Shown one piece after another: positions 37,301 to 45,925 of a DNA stretch of 64,000 nt (position 1 is the first letter of the stretch; each line of letters starts with the position of its first letter). A program made the position numbers and the translations under genes. The notes under the pieces were generated by a model. That model worked only from the letters and a program-made list of their open reading frames with translations. It did not search any database and was not told the DNA's origin. The DNA comes from Pseudomonas asplenii (GTDB taxonomy: Bacteria > Pseudomonadota > Gammaproteobacteria > Pseudomonadales > Pseudomonadaceae). The stretch is taken from contig NZ_JSYZ01000002.1 of the NCBI RefSeq assembly GCF_001293465.1, forward strand, positions 200,400 to 264,399, written 5' to 3'.

Positions 37301-38407
37301 CTATTCACGCAGATCCGATTCGTGGATGGGTTGGTCGCGATGGGTCGCACGCTGGTACTGCGCCGGCCAGACCGCCTTGCGTCCGCCCAGGTCGTCGTCG
37401 GCGTGCAGCGGCCAGTAGGGGTCGCGCAGCAGTTCGCGGGCCAATAGGATGATATCAGCCTGGCAGGTCCGCAGGATGTGTTCGGCCTGGGCCGGTTCGG
37501 TGATCAGGCCGACCGTGCCGGTGGCGATACCGGATTCCTTGCGTACACGCTCGGCGAAGCGGGTCTGGTAGCCGGGCCCGGTGGGAATCTCGGCATTGGC
37601 GGCGGTGCCTCCCGAGGACACGTCGATCAGGTCGACACCCAGCGCCTTCAGGCGTCGTGCCAGCTCCACGGTTTCATCCGGGTTCCAGCCATCCTCCACC
37701 CAGTCGGTGGCCGATACGCGGACGAACAACGGCAGTTCCTCGGGCCAGACCGCCCGCACCGCCTCGCTTACCTGCAGGACCAGGCGGATGCGGTTGTCGA
37801 ACGAACCGCCATACTGGTCACGACGCTGATTGCTCAGTGGCGAAAGAAACTGATGCAGCAGGTAGCCATGGGCCGCATGCACCTCGACCACCTTGAAACC
37901 GGCGACCAGGGCACGCCGGGCCGCCGCGACGAACGCCTGGATCACTTCGGCGATCTGCCCCTCATCGAGTTGCACGGGCTGAGTGTGCTGCGGGTCGAAG
38001 GCGATCGGCGACGGTCCGACCGGTGTCCAGCCGCCCTCTTCCGGCTTGACGCTGCCATGCTTGCCCAGCCATGGCCGGTGGGTGCTGGCCTTGCGTCCGG
38101 CATGGGCCAGCTGGATACCGGCGACAGAACCCTGGGCGGCGATGAAGCGGGTGATGCGTTGCAACGGTTCGATCTGTTCGTCGTTCCACAGGCCCAGGTC
38201 CTGGGCGGTGATGCGGCCATCGGCGGTCACCGCCGTGGCTTCGGTGAAAACCAGCCCGGCACCGCCTACCGCGCGGCTGCCGAGGTGAACCAGATGCCAG
38301 TCGTTGGCCAGGCCATCGACGCTGGAGTATTGGCACATCGGCGAGACCGCGATGCGGTTCGCCAGGGTCAGTTGACGAAGGGTATAGGGTTCAAGCAGCA
38401 GACTCAT
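37301..38407 (-). CDS. Old Yellow Enzyme-family NADH:flavin oxidoreductase (XenA/YqjM-like)
   Basis: The 368-residue FMN enzyme has the N-terminal NRIAVSPMCQYSSVDG with the redox-tuning cysteine (about 25) of the XenA/YqjM subclass. It also has IQLAHAGRKAS and the substrate-binding pair in HAAHGYLLHQFLSP. Family members reduce activated alkenes, quinones and nitro compounds with NAD(P)H. AGAGG six bases before ATG 38407 fixes the start. The physiological substrate cannot be inferred. Confidence 0.92.
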   Translation of the reverse strand: MSLLLEPYTLRQLTLANRIAVSPMCQYSSVDGLANDWHLVHLGSRAVGGAGLVFTEATAVTADGRITAQDLGLWNDEQIEPLQRITRFIAAQGSVAGIQLAHAGRKASTHRPWLGKHGSVKPEEGGWTPVGPSPIAFDPQHTQPVQLDEGQIAEVIQAFVAAARRALVAGFKVVEVHAAHGYLLHQFLSPLSNQRRDQYGGSFDNRIRLVLQVSEAVRAVWPEELPLFVRVSATDWVEDGWNPDETVELARRLKALGVDLIDVSSGGTAANAEIPTGPGYQTRFAERVRKESGIATGTVGLITEPAQAEHILRTCQADIILLARELLRDPYWPLHADDDLGGRKAVWPAQYQRATHRDQPIHESDLRE

Positions 38408-38592
38408 GGGGCACCTCTCAAATCAAGTGGGCTGGCTCCAGGGTTCTGTGAGAACGTCGGCGAGTGACATGAACGAAGTAGATGACCGCCCCCCGGCGGG
38501 TAGAAAGGAAGACAACGTCACAAGACCATTCAGACAGTGCTTAGAGCCTAGTCGACAATGACGGACACCGGAGGGTTCAGCCGCGGCAAATC

Positions 38593-40302
38593 TCAGCGCG
38601 GCTCGATATGGGCGATCATCAGCTGCACGCTTTCCTTGCCGCGGAATTCGTTGAGATCGAGCTTGTAGGCCAGTTCGACCCAGTCGACCCGGGCATTGGC
38701 CCAGACCTCAGGGTCGATACCGAAGGCGATGCCATCGAGCTTCAGCGAACCGCATTCGCTTCTCAGCACCACCTTCAGATGCCGCTCGCCGACGATGCGT
38801 TTTTCCACCAGTTGGAAGACGCCATGGAACAGCGGCTCGGGGAAGTGCTGGCCCCACGGGCCGGCATTGCGCAGCGCCCGGGCCAGTTCCAGGTTGAATT
38901 CCTCCAGGGCCAGCGTACCGTCGGTCTGCAGGCGTCCGGTGAGGTCATCCTCGCTGAGTTGACGACGCACCTCGGCATCGAAGGCCTCGGCGAACAGCGG
39001 GAAATTCTCCTGCGGCAGGCTCAGGCCGGCGGCCATGGCGTGACCGCCGTACTTGCTCATCAGCTCCGGATGCTGCGCCGCCACCACGCTCAGCGCATCG
39101 CGGATATGAAAACCCGCCACCGAACGACCGGAGCCCTTGAGCATGCCATCACCGGCATCGGCGAAAGCGATGGTCGGGCGGTGATAACGCTCCTTCATCC
39201 GCGAGGCGAGAATGCCGATCACCCCCTGGTGCCAGTCCGGGTCGAACAGGCACAGGCCGAATGGCATCGAGTCTTCCGGCAGTTCCTTGAGCTGGGCCAG
39301 GGCCTCGCGCTGCATGCCCTGCTCGATGGACTTGCGGTCCTTGTTCATCTCGTCGAGTTGCGTCGCCATTTCCAGGGCCAGGGCCGGATCTTCACAGAGC
39401 AGACACTCGATCCCCAGGCTCATGTCGTCCAGGCGCCCGGCCGCGTTCAGGCGCGGGCCGAGGATGAACCCCAGGTCGGTGGAGGTCAGCCGCGCCGGGT
39501 CGCGCTTGGCCACCTGCAGGATCGCCTTGAGCCCCGGCCGGGCGCGGCCGGCACGAATCCGCTCGAGGCCCTGATGCACCAGGATGCGGTTGTTGGCGTC
39601 CAGCGGTACCACGTCGGCGACGCTGCCCAGGGCCACCAGGTCGAGCAGTTCGCCGATGTTCGGCTGCGGCCGGCTGTCGTACCAGCCCAGGCTGCGCAGG
39701 CGCGCGCGCAGGGCCATCAGCACGTAGAAGATCACCCCGACCCCGGCCAGGGCCTTGCTCGGGAACTCGCAGCCGGGCTGGTTCGGGTTGACGATGGCAT
39801 CGGCCGCCGGCAGTTCGCTCCCCGGCAGGTGGTGGTCGGTGACCAGCACGCTCAGCCCCGCGGCCTTGGCCGCCTGCACGCCATCGATGCTGGAGATGCC
39901 GTTGTCGACGGTAATCAGCAATTGCGGCTCGCGTTGCAGGGCCACAGCGACGATTTCCGGGGTCAGGCCATAGCCATAGTCGAAGCGGTTCGGCACCAGA
40001 TAGTCGACATGGGCCGCGCCCAGCAGGCGCAGGCCGAGCACCCCGACGGTGCTGGCGGTGGCGCCATCGGCATCGAAGTCGCCGACGATGAGGATCCGCT
40101 GGCGCTGCTCCAACGCCACCACCAGCAGGTCCACCGCCGCCTCGATGCCCTTGAGCTGCTGGAAGGGAATCAGCCGTGCCAGGCTCTTGTCCAGTTCGGC
40201 CTGGGAAGCGACGCCCCGCGCGGCGTACAGGCGGGTCAGCAGGGGCGGCAGGTCACCGAGAAACGGCAGGGTGGCGGGCAGGGGGCGGGGTTCGATACGC
40301 AT
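38593..40302 (-). CDS. recJ: Single-strand-specific 5'-3' exonuclease RecJ
   Basis: The 569-residue exonuclease has the DHH-family motifs VGDFDADGATA (about 75-85) and VTDHHLPG (about 157-164), then the DHHA1 region and a C-terminal OB-fold that binds single-stranded DNA. It acts with RecQ in RecF-pathway repair and in mismatch repair. Length is normal. It lies downstream of yaeQ on the same strand, separated by 54 bases. Confidence 0.96.
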   Translation of the reverse strand: MRIEPRPLPATLPFLGDLPPLLTRLYAARGVASQAELDKSLARLIPFQQLKGIEAAVDLLVVALEQRQRILIVGDFDADGATASTVGVLGLRLLGAAHVDYLVPNRFDYGYGLTPEIVAVALQREPQLLITVDNGISSIDGVQAAKAAGLSVLVTDHHLPGSELPAADAIVNPNQPGCEFPSKALAGVGVIFYVLMALRARLRSLGWYDSRPQPNIGELLDLVALGSVADVVPLDANNRILVHQGLERIRAGRARPGLKAILQVAKRDPARLTSTDLGFILGPRLNAAGRLDDMSLGIECLLCEDPALALEMATQLDEMNKDRKSIEQGMQREALAQLKELPEDSMPFGLCLFDPDWHQGVIGILASRMKERYHRPTIAFADAGDGMLKGSGRSVAGFHIRDALSVVAAQHPELMSKYGGHAMAAGLSLPQENFPLFAEAFDAEVRRQLSEDDLTGRLQTDGTLALEEFNLELARALRNAGPWGQHFPEPLFHGVFQLVEKRIVGERHLKVVLRSECGSLKLDGIAFGIDPEVWANARVDWVELAYKLDLNEFRGKESVQLMIAHIEPR

Positions 40303-40356
40303 AACGCTGGCGGAATTTCTCTTTTCAGTACGCGGGAGTTGAAACGGCGGCCGGAC

Positions 40357-40899
40357 TCAGCCGCGCTCGCCCAGCAGCCACTGGAGCTGGACTTCGTGCT
40401 GGCCACGGTCGTCGGTGACGAAGACGGTGCCGTCGCTGATCATCACGTCCCACTTGATCACCCGCGGCATGTCCTGGGCCAGGGTTTCCAGCACATCCTG
40501 GGGGATCGCGGCGATATTGACGTTCTTCAGGTTCTTCACCGCCGGCACCACCTTGCCTTCCCAGACCCGCAGGCTGCCATAGGCCAGCAGGCTGGTGCGC
40601 TCGGTGCGACGCGAGCACCAGGTCAGGCGTTCGGCGTCCGGCTGGCCGACTTCGATCCAGTGCAATACCCGATCATCCAGGCTTTTTTCCCACAGCGCTG
40701 GTTCGTCTACCTCTGACAGACCGCGACCAAATGCCAGCAGTTCGTTGTACCACAGGGCGTAGGCCAGCAGCCGTACCGCCATGCGTTCCTCGGTTTCCGA
40801 AGGGTGGCGGGCGATGGTCTGCTTGACGCTCTCGTAGACGTTGCGATCCAGGTCGGTGAGGTTGAGTTCGAACTTGTAGGTCGTGGACGGCTGGGCCAT
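40357..40899 (-). CDS. YaeQ family protein
   Basis: The 180-residue protein begins MAQPSTTYKFELNLTDLDR and contains HPSETEERMAVRLLAYALWY and VLHWIEVGQPDAERL, which mark the YaeQ family. YaeQ folds like PD-(D/E)XK nucleases, as suggested by the spaced acidic residues and the KNVNI strand region. Its role is not established. It is upstream of recJ and may share its transcript. Confidence 0.93.
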   Translation of the reverse strand: MAQPSTTYKFELNLTDLDRNVYESVKQTIARHPSETEERMAVRLLAYALWYNELLAFGRGLSEVDEPALWEKSLDDRVLHWIEVGQPDAERLTWCSRRTERTSLLAYGSLRVWEGKVVPAVKNLKNVNIAAIPQDVLETLAQDMPRVIKWDVMISDGTVFVTDDRGQHEVQLQWLLGERG

Positions 40900-41037
40900 G
40901 AACAGGGCTTCTAAAGACGGGAAAGGTGGCCAGTCTAACCGATACCCGGGTCAATCAACGACTGTCGATGGTTAGGAAGATGACGCGCGCCATGTTAAAA
41001 GGCTCTACAACCCCTATCTTGTCCTACAGGATCGTCC

Positions 41038-42237
41038 ATGTCAGTCGCCGCCAAACCTCTCTCGGGCCTGAAAGTCATCGAACTCGGAACCCTGATCGCC
41101 GGCCCTTTCGCCTCGCGGATCTGCGCCGAATTCGGCGCACAGGTGATCAAGGTCGAGTCGCCGGACGGCGGCGATCCGTTGCGCAAGTGGCGCAAGCTCT
41201 ACGAGGGCACGTCGCTGTGGTGGTTCGTCCAGGCGCGTAACAAGAAATCCCTGACACTGAACCTGAAAAATCCGGACGCACTGGCGATTCTCAAGCAACT
41301 GCTGAGCGAAGCCGACATCCTGATCGAAAACTTCCGTCCCGGCGTCCTGGAAAAACTCGGCCTGGGCTGGGAGACCCTGCATGCGCTGAACCCCAGGCTG
41401 GTCATGGTGCGCCTGTCCGGGTTCGGCCAGACCGGGCCGATGAAGGACCAGCCGGGCTTTGGGGCGGTCGGCGAATCCATGGGCGGGCTGCGCTACATCA
41501 CCGGTTTCGAGGACCGCCCGCCGGTACGCACCGGCATTTCCATCGGCGACTCGATCGCCGCACTGTGGGGCGTGATCGGGGCGCTGATGGCCCTGCGTCA
41601 TCGCGAAGTGAACGGCGGCCAGGGACAAATGGTGGATGTCGCCCTGTACGAAGCCATCTTCGCGATGATGGAAAGCATGGTGCCGGAATTCGACGTGTTC
41701 GGTTTCATCCGCGAACGCACCGGCAATATCATGCCCGGTATCACCCCGTCGTCGATCCACACCACCGCCGATGGCCGGCATGTGCAGATCGGCGCCAACG
41801 GCGACGCGATCTTCAGGCGCTTCATGCTGGCCATCGGCCGCGAGGACCTGGCGAACGACCCGCAACTGGCCAGCAACGACGGGCGCGACAGCCGACGTGA
41901 CGAACTCTATGGCGTGATCGACCGCTGGGCCAACGCCCAGCCGCTGGACACGGTGCTCGCCGTACTGGCGGCGGCCGAAGTCCCCGCCAGCCGCATCTAC
42001 AGTGCCGAGGACATGTTCGGCGATCCGCAATTCCTCGCCCGGGAAATGTTCCTGCAGGCCAAGCTGCCGGACGGCAAGGACTTCAAGATGCCCGGCATCG
42101 TGCCGAAACTCTCGGAAACACCTGGCTCCAGCGAATGGGTCGGGCCGCGGTTGGGCGAACACAACGCCGAGGTGCTGGGCAGCCTTGGCTACGATGCGGC
42201 AGGCATTGCCCGACTGCGTGAAAGTGGCGCCATTTGA
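41038..42237 (+). CDS. CaiB/BaiF (class III) CoA-transferase
   Basis: The 399-residue enzyme has LSGLKVIELGTLIAGPFASR at the N terminus, IENFRPGVLEKLGLGWE, and the catalytic aspartate at about 200 (MVDVALYEAIFAMM). This is the formyl-CoA/carnitine CoA-transferase superfamily, which moves CoA between carboxylic acids. AGGA six bases before ATG 41038 supports the start. No partner dehydrogenase or thiolase gene is adjacent, so the substrate is unknown. Confidence 0.92.
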   Translation: MSVAAKPLSGLKVIELGTLIAGPFASRICAEFGAQVIKVESPDGGDPLRKWRKLYEGTSLWWFVQARNKKSLTLNLKNPDALAILKQLLSEADILIENFRPGVLEKLGLGWETLHALNPRLVMVRLSGFGQTGPMKDQPGFGAVGESMGGLRYITGFEDRPPVRTGISIGDSIAALWGVIGALMALRHREVNGGQGQMVDVALYEAIFAMMESMVPEFDVFGFIRERTGNIMPGITPSSIHTTADGRHVQIGANGDAIFRRFMLAIGREDLANDPQLASNDGRDSRRDELYGVIDRWANAQPLDTVLAVLAAAEVPASRIYSAEDMFGDPQFLAREMFLQAKLPDGKDFKMPGIVPKLSETPGSSEWVGPRLGEHNAEVLGSLGYDAAGIARLRESGAI

Positions 42238-42288
42238 CGTGTGACGCTAACCAACGACTGGTTTCAAGCCGAGGAAGGTATTCACCTC

Positions 42289-43173
42289 ATGACTCCCAGT
42301 GCCTTGTGGCGACGCCTCGTTCCCACGCTGTTGGCGATATTGATCGGAGTGCTGTCACCTGGCGCGCAGGCCAGGGAGACCCTGATCTGGCTGCTGCGGG
42401 ACCTGCCGCCCCTGAGCATTTTCGATGGGCCGCAACAGGGCCAGGGGGCCGTGGACCAGATGCTGCCGCTGCTGATGGAGCGGTTGCCGGAGTACGACCA
42501 CACCATACTGCGGGTCAACCGGGCACGGGGCATGCAAATGCTCGACAGCCCAGCCTTCACCTGCGACCCGGCGCTGCTGTGGACACCGGCACGGGCGCAG
42601 AAAATGCTGTTTTCCATTCGCAGCATGGGTACCACCAGCAACGGGCTGGTGGTTCGACAGAAGGACCGCGGGCTGGTCGAACCCTTTCTGGTCGAGGGCC
42701 AGGTCGATCTCGCCGCACTGTTGAACAGCCACAGCCTGCAACTGGGGATCATCGCCGAACGCAGCTACGGCCATCCGATCGATGATGTGCTGTCCCACAC
42801 CAACGAACAGTACCTGGTACGTCACTACGGCAACGACGCCCTTGGCAGCCTGCTGCAGATGCAGCGCATGGGACGCCTGAAGGCGCTGCTCGGCTACGGT
42901 GTGGAGGTTCGCTATCAGGCCCGCCAGCAACAGATCGCCGAAGACGACCTGGCGTTCTATCCGATCAGGGATACAGCCACTTATCAGTTCATCCGGATCG
43001 CCTGCTCCAACACGCCGCAAGGTCGCGCGGCGATTCCCCATATCAACGAGATCCTGCGCGAACTGCGCCAGGACAGGCTGGTGGAACTCTATGCGCGCTG
43101 GCTGGCGCCGGCCGAGCGGGAAAAATACCGGGAAGATGCCAAGGGATTTTTCCTGGTTCCCGATGACCAGTGA
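42289..43173 (+). CDS. TIGR02285-type periplasmic binding-like protein
   Basis: The 294-residue protein has a signal peptide (MTPSALWRRLVPTLLAILIG to about residue 30) and a periplasmic solute-binding type II fold (ETLIWLLRDLPPLSIFDGP ... LVELYARWLAP). It fits the TIGR02285 family, which resembles ABC amino-acid-binding proteins but is found without a transporter. GAGGAAGG lies about ten bases before ATG 42289. It follows the CoA-transferase by 51 bases; a shared function is not evident. Confidence 0.8.
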   Translation: MTPSALWRRLVPTLLAILIGVLSPGAQARETLIWLLRDLPPLSIFDGPQQGQGAVDQMLPLLMERLPEYDHTILRVNRARGMQMLDSPAFTCDPALLWTPARAQKMLFSIRSMGTTSNGLVVRQKDRGLVEPFLVEGQVDLAALLNSHSLQLGIIAERSYGHPIDDVLSHTNEQYLVRHYGNDALGSLLQMQRMGRLKALLGYGVEVRYQARQQQIAEDDLAFYPIRDTATYQFIRIACSNTPQGRAAIPHINEILRELRQDRLVELYARWLAPAEREKYREDAKGFFLVPDDQ

Positions 43174-43193
43174 CGAATTTCGGGCAAAAGAAA

Positions 43194-43221
43194 CCCCGAG
43201 AAGTGGGGAGACGACTCGGGG
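43194..43221 (+). terminator. Possible terminator hairpin after the binding-like protein
   Basis: CCCCGAG and CTCGGGG form a 7-bp stem around a 14-base loop, 20 bases past the stop. No T-run follows, so termination is uncertain. Confidence 0.4.
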
Positions 43222-43334
43222 CTAAACGTGGCCTACAAAGACCAGTACGACAAGCCACAAACACCGGAGCACAATGCCTGCTCTTGCCGTTATAAATTCT
43301 GACAGCGACTACGGAAGGAAGGTTCCAAAAAAAT

Positions 43335-43625
43335 CTACCGGCTGGCGCTGCGCGCGCCTCGATGTTCGGCGGCATGACGCAGGGCCGCAATCACGCAGGG
43401 CTCCAGGCGCCCTTCAGCAATGCGCAGATCACGATGCAGGCCATCGACCACGTCCGTCAGCAGGCGTTTGTCGGTCAATTGCGCCTGATTGACCTCACGC
43501 TCCACCAGAACCGGTCCGGCAACACCACTCACGCTCAGCACGCACTCGCCGTGCCCGCCCGAAGGCGTCAGGGTTACGGCATACGGACTCAGCGCTTCAT
43601 TGAGCAACAGGCTGATACTTTCCAT
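43335..43625 (-). CDS. DUF3509-like small hypothetical protein
   Basis: The 96-residue protein begins MESISLLLNEALSPYAVTL and ends AALRHAAEHRGARSASR. It has a beta-rich start, then helical segments (RLLTDVVDGLHRDLRIAEGRLEPCVIAAL). It resembles the Pseudomonas-restricted DUF3509 family from memory. GGTGA lies five bases before ATG 43625. Cytoplasmic; function unknown. Confidence 0.7.
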   Translation of the reverse strand: MESISLLLNEALSPYAVTLTPSGGHGECVLSVSGVAGPVLVEREVNQAQLTDKRLLTDVVDGLHRDLRIAEGRLEPCVIAALRHAAEHRGARSASR

Positions 43626-43934
43626 CTCGATCACCACTCAATAGTCAAAAGCCTAAAGGTCGAAAACAAAGGTGCCTGGAGTCAGTGACCGCCAGTCGGA
43701 GAAGAAAGTTCGCCGGGACCTCCCAGGTCCTGCGAACTGATCGACATCTACCGAACATGAACCAGAAAGATGACAAGGAAAAAACAGCGGGGAAAGCGCG
43801 GCTAAAATCAGATCAATGGTTTTTAGACTTTTACTACAAGCCGCGTCGGCTTTACTCACAGACACAGGCCAGAACATCTGTTCTTTTTTGCTTAGTTTTC
43901 AGCCACATCGCCACTGCGCCACCGGAGAGTTGTC
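43626..43934. promoter_or_regulatory. Divergent spacer upstream of the LuxR-type regulator
   Basis: These 309 bases between the small minus-strand gene and the regulator contain AT-rich DNA from about 43775 to 43910 and no convincing gene. Promoters for both sides are expected here; none was assigned. Confidence 0.4.
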
Positions 43935-44597
43935 TTGAGCTCGTCGTCACAGATGCCACTACGGATCGTCCTGGCGGATGATCATCCGATATTCCTGATC
44001 GGCCTGCGGGCCGTCCTCGAACGAACACCCGCACTACGTGTCGTTGGCGAAGCGAGTACGCCGGGGGAACTCTTCGATCGGCTCGACAGCACCCCCTGCG
44101 ATGCGCTCGTGACTGACTTCATGATGCCGACGGCGGACCAGAACGACGGCCTGCGGATGATCGAGGCCCTGCTGCGCAACTACCCGGCCCTGCCGCTCGT
44201 GGTCGTCACCATGCTCAACAATGCCGGACTGTTCCGCTACATCCTCGATCAGGGGGTCATGGGGCTGCTGAGCAAGGCCAGCCTGGCGAATGAATTGCCC
44301 ATGGCCATCCAGCATGTGCGCCAGGGCAAGGTGTTCGTGGCCGACTCCGTGCGCCAGACCCTGGCCCTGGCCGGGGAGGTCGGTACGCACCGGTTGGGTG
44401 ACCCGGAACTGCTTTCACCGCGGGAACTGGAAGTCACCCGTCTGCTGGCGGCGGGCCGTACGGTGGGTGAGATCGCCGCACGCCTGTGCCGCAGCAAGCA
44501 GACCGTCAGTGCCCAGAAAATCAGCGCGATGCGCAAGCTGGGCCTACCCAACGATGCCGCGCTGTTTCTGTATCTGCAGGAACAGGGGTTGTCCTAG
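43935..44597 (+). CDS. LuxR/FixJ-type response regulator (RocA-like)
   Basis: The 220-residue regulator has a receiver domain with DDHPIFLIG and phospho-acceptor Asp61 (LVTDFMMPTADQNDG), and a C-terminal LuxR helix-turn-helix (LSPRELEVTRLLAAGRTVGEIA ... SKQTVSAQKISAMRKLG). It is of the RcsB/BvgA/RocA1 class. TTG 43935 with GGAG seven bases upstream is the likely start. It faces a receiver-EAL gene and a BvgS-like kinase, the same three components as the P. aeruginosa roc loci. Confidence 0.88.
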   Translation: MSSSSQMPLRIVLADDHPIFLIGLRAVLERTPALRVVGEASTPGELFDRLDSTPCDALVTDFMMPTADQNDGLRMIEALLRNYPALPLVVVTMLNNAGLFRYILDQGVMGLLSKASLANELPMAIQHVRQGKVFVADSVRQTLALAGEVGTHRLGDPELLSPRELEVTRLLAAGRTVGEIAARLCRSKQTVSAQKISAMRKLGLPNDAALFLYLQEQGLS

Positions 44598-44599
44598 CT

Positions 44600-45838
44600 C
44601 TAGCCAGGCTGGCGCTCTCGCTCGGGGACGTTGGCGAGCCCTGCCCATTGCAACCAGGGCAGCAGTTCGGCACGACTCATCGGCGCGGCAATGAATCGCC
44701 CCTGAACCAACACGTCGCCCAGTTCCCGGGTCAGCCGATATTCCTCGTCGGTTCCAACCCCAGTGATGACCGCACGCAACCCCATGCCCTTGGCCATGCT
44801 CAACACCCCGGCGACGATCGAGCGTCTGCGTGAATCCTCGGCCATGCCGCTGACGAAACGCGGGGCGATCTTCAACTCCGAGAAAGGCAACTCAAGCAAC
44901 CTCTGCAGCCCGGCACCGGCGACCCCAAAGTCACCGATCGACAGCTGGCAGCCGAGCATCCGCAAACGCAACATGCCTTCGGCCTGGGCCGCCTCGCTGG
45001 TGCAGTCGGTGCCGTCGATCACCTCCAGGGTCAAGCATTCGGCGGGCAGTTCGAAACGGGCCAGCAGTTCGCCAAGCTGGCCGGCGAAATCCGCCTGTTC
45101 CACCATCAACCCCGGGATATTCACCGTCACCGGCAGATACTGGTCGGTTCCCAGATACACCTCCATCGACAGCCCGATGGCCTGCTCGAGCATGTGCCAG
45201 GTCAGGGCCTGGGAAAGCCCGGCATACTCGAGCACCGGGATGAAGGTATCGGGCAGCAGCGTGCCCTGCTCCGGGTGTTGCCAGCGGGCCAGCGCCTCGA
45301 CTCCCTGCACCCGGCCATCGCCACTGACCTTCGGTTGAAAGAAGGCCTCGCAGTACTTGCGGATCGCGCCAGGCCCGGCCCCCGCCTGCAACTCGTCCAG
45401 CGACAGCAGTTCACAGACCTGGGCCAACGGCAGACCGGGCCGCTGGCGGCCGAAACGGCGTTGATAGGTTGCCAGCAGCTCACCGAGTATGGCTGCCGTG
45501 GCAGGCTTGAGCAGGCAGCCCAGCACATGCAACCCCTGTTGCCGGGCCATGTGGGCGGCGCCCTCGCGCAGTTCCGTGTCAAGGCTGCTGAGAATGATCA
45601 GGGCCTGGGCCTCGCGGGTTTCCGCCAGGTGCCGGATCAGTTCCAGGCCATCACCCTCCTCCAACTGCAGATCGCAGATGGCAATGTCCACCGGCCCGCG
45701 ATTGGTCAGCGACAGGCGCGCACTCTCGACATTTTCGGCAGTGAGCACATCAAAGACGCCATTGGCATTGAGCATCTGATGCAAGGCCATCAGTTGAAAG
45801 GGATTGTCTTCAAGAATCAGGATCCTGAGCGAACGCAT
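44600..45838 (-). CDS. Receiver-EAL protein with degenerate active site (RocR-like)
   Basis: The 412-residue protein has a receiver domain with Asp56 (AICDLQLEEGDG) and an EAL domain (about 160-400). EALARW (181-186), Asn240, Glu272 and Lys323 remain. The DDFG pair is GDFG (Gly302), the LKLD/LKID Asp is Ala325, and the EGVE motif that supplies the catalytic base reads TGVG (Thr359, Gly362). c-di-GMP hydrolysis is therefore unlikely; binding or protein-protein signalling is more plausible. It starts 87 bases after the hybrid-kinase stop on the opposite side of the locus, and its stop nearly meets the LuxR regulator stop. Confidence 0.88.
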   Translation of the reverse strand: MRSLRILILEDNPFQLMALHQMLNANGVFDVLTAENVESARLSLTNRGPVDIAICDLQLEEGDGLELIRHLAETREAQALIILSSLDTELREGAAHMARQQGLHVLGCLLKPATAAILGELLATYQRRFGRQRPGLPLAQVCELLSLDELQAGAGPGAIRKYCEAFFQPKVSGDGRVQGVEALARWQHPEQGTLLPDTFIPVLEYAGLSQALTWHMLEQAIGLSMEVYLGTDQYLPVTVNIPGLMVEQADFAGQLGELLARFELPAECLTLEVIDGTDCTSEAAQAEGMLRLRMLGCQLSIGDFGVAGAGLQRLLELPFSELKIAPRFVSGMAEDSRRRSIVAGVLSMAKGMGLRAVITGVGTDEEYRLTRELGDVLVQGRFIAAPMSRAELLPWLQWAGLANVPERERQPG

Positions 45839-45925
45839 CGATGATCTCCGCAGGTGGAAGCGGTGGTTATCCGCATCGGCCTTCCACCTTAGCCAGGCTG
45901 CCCGGGGTTCCCCATAGGACAAGTC

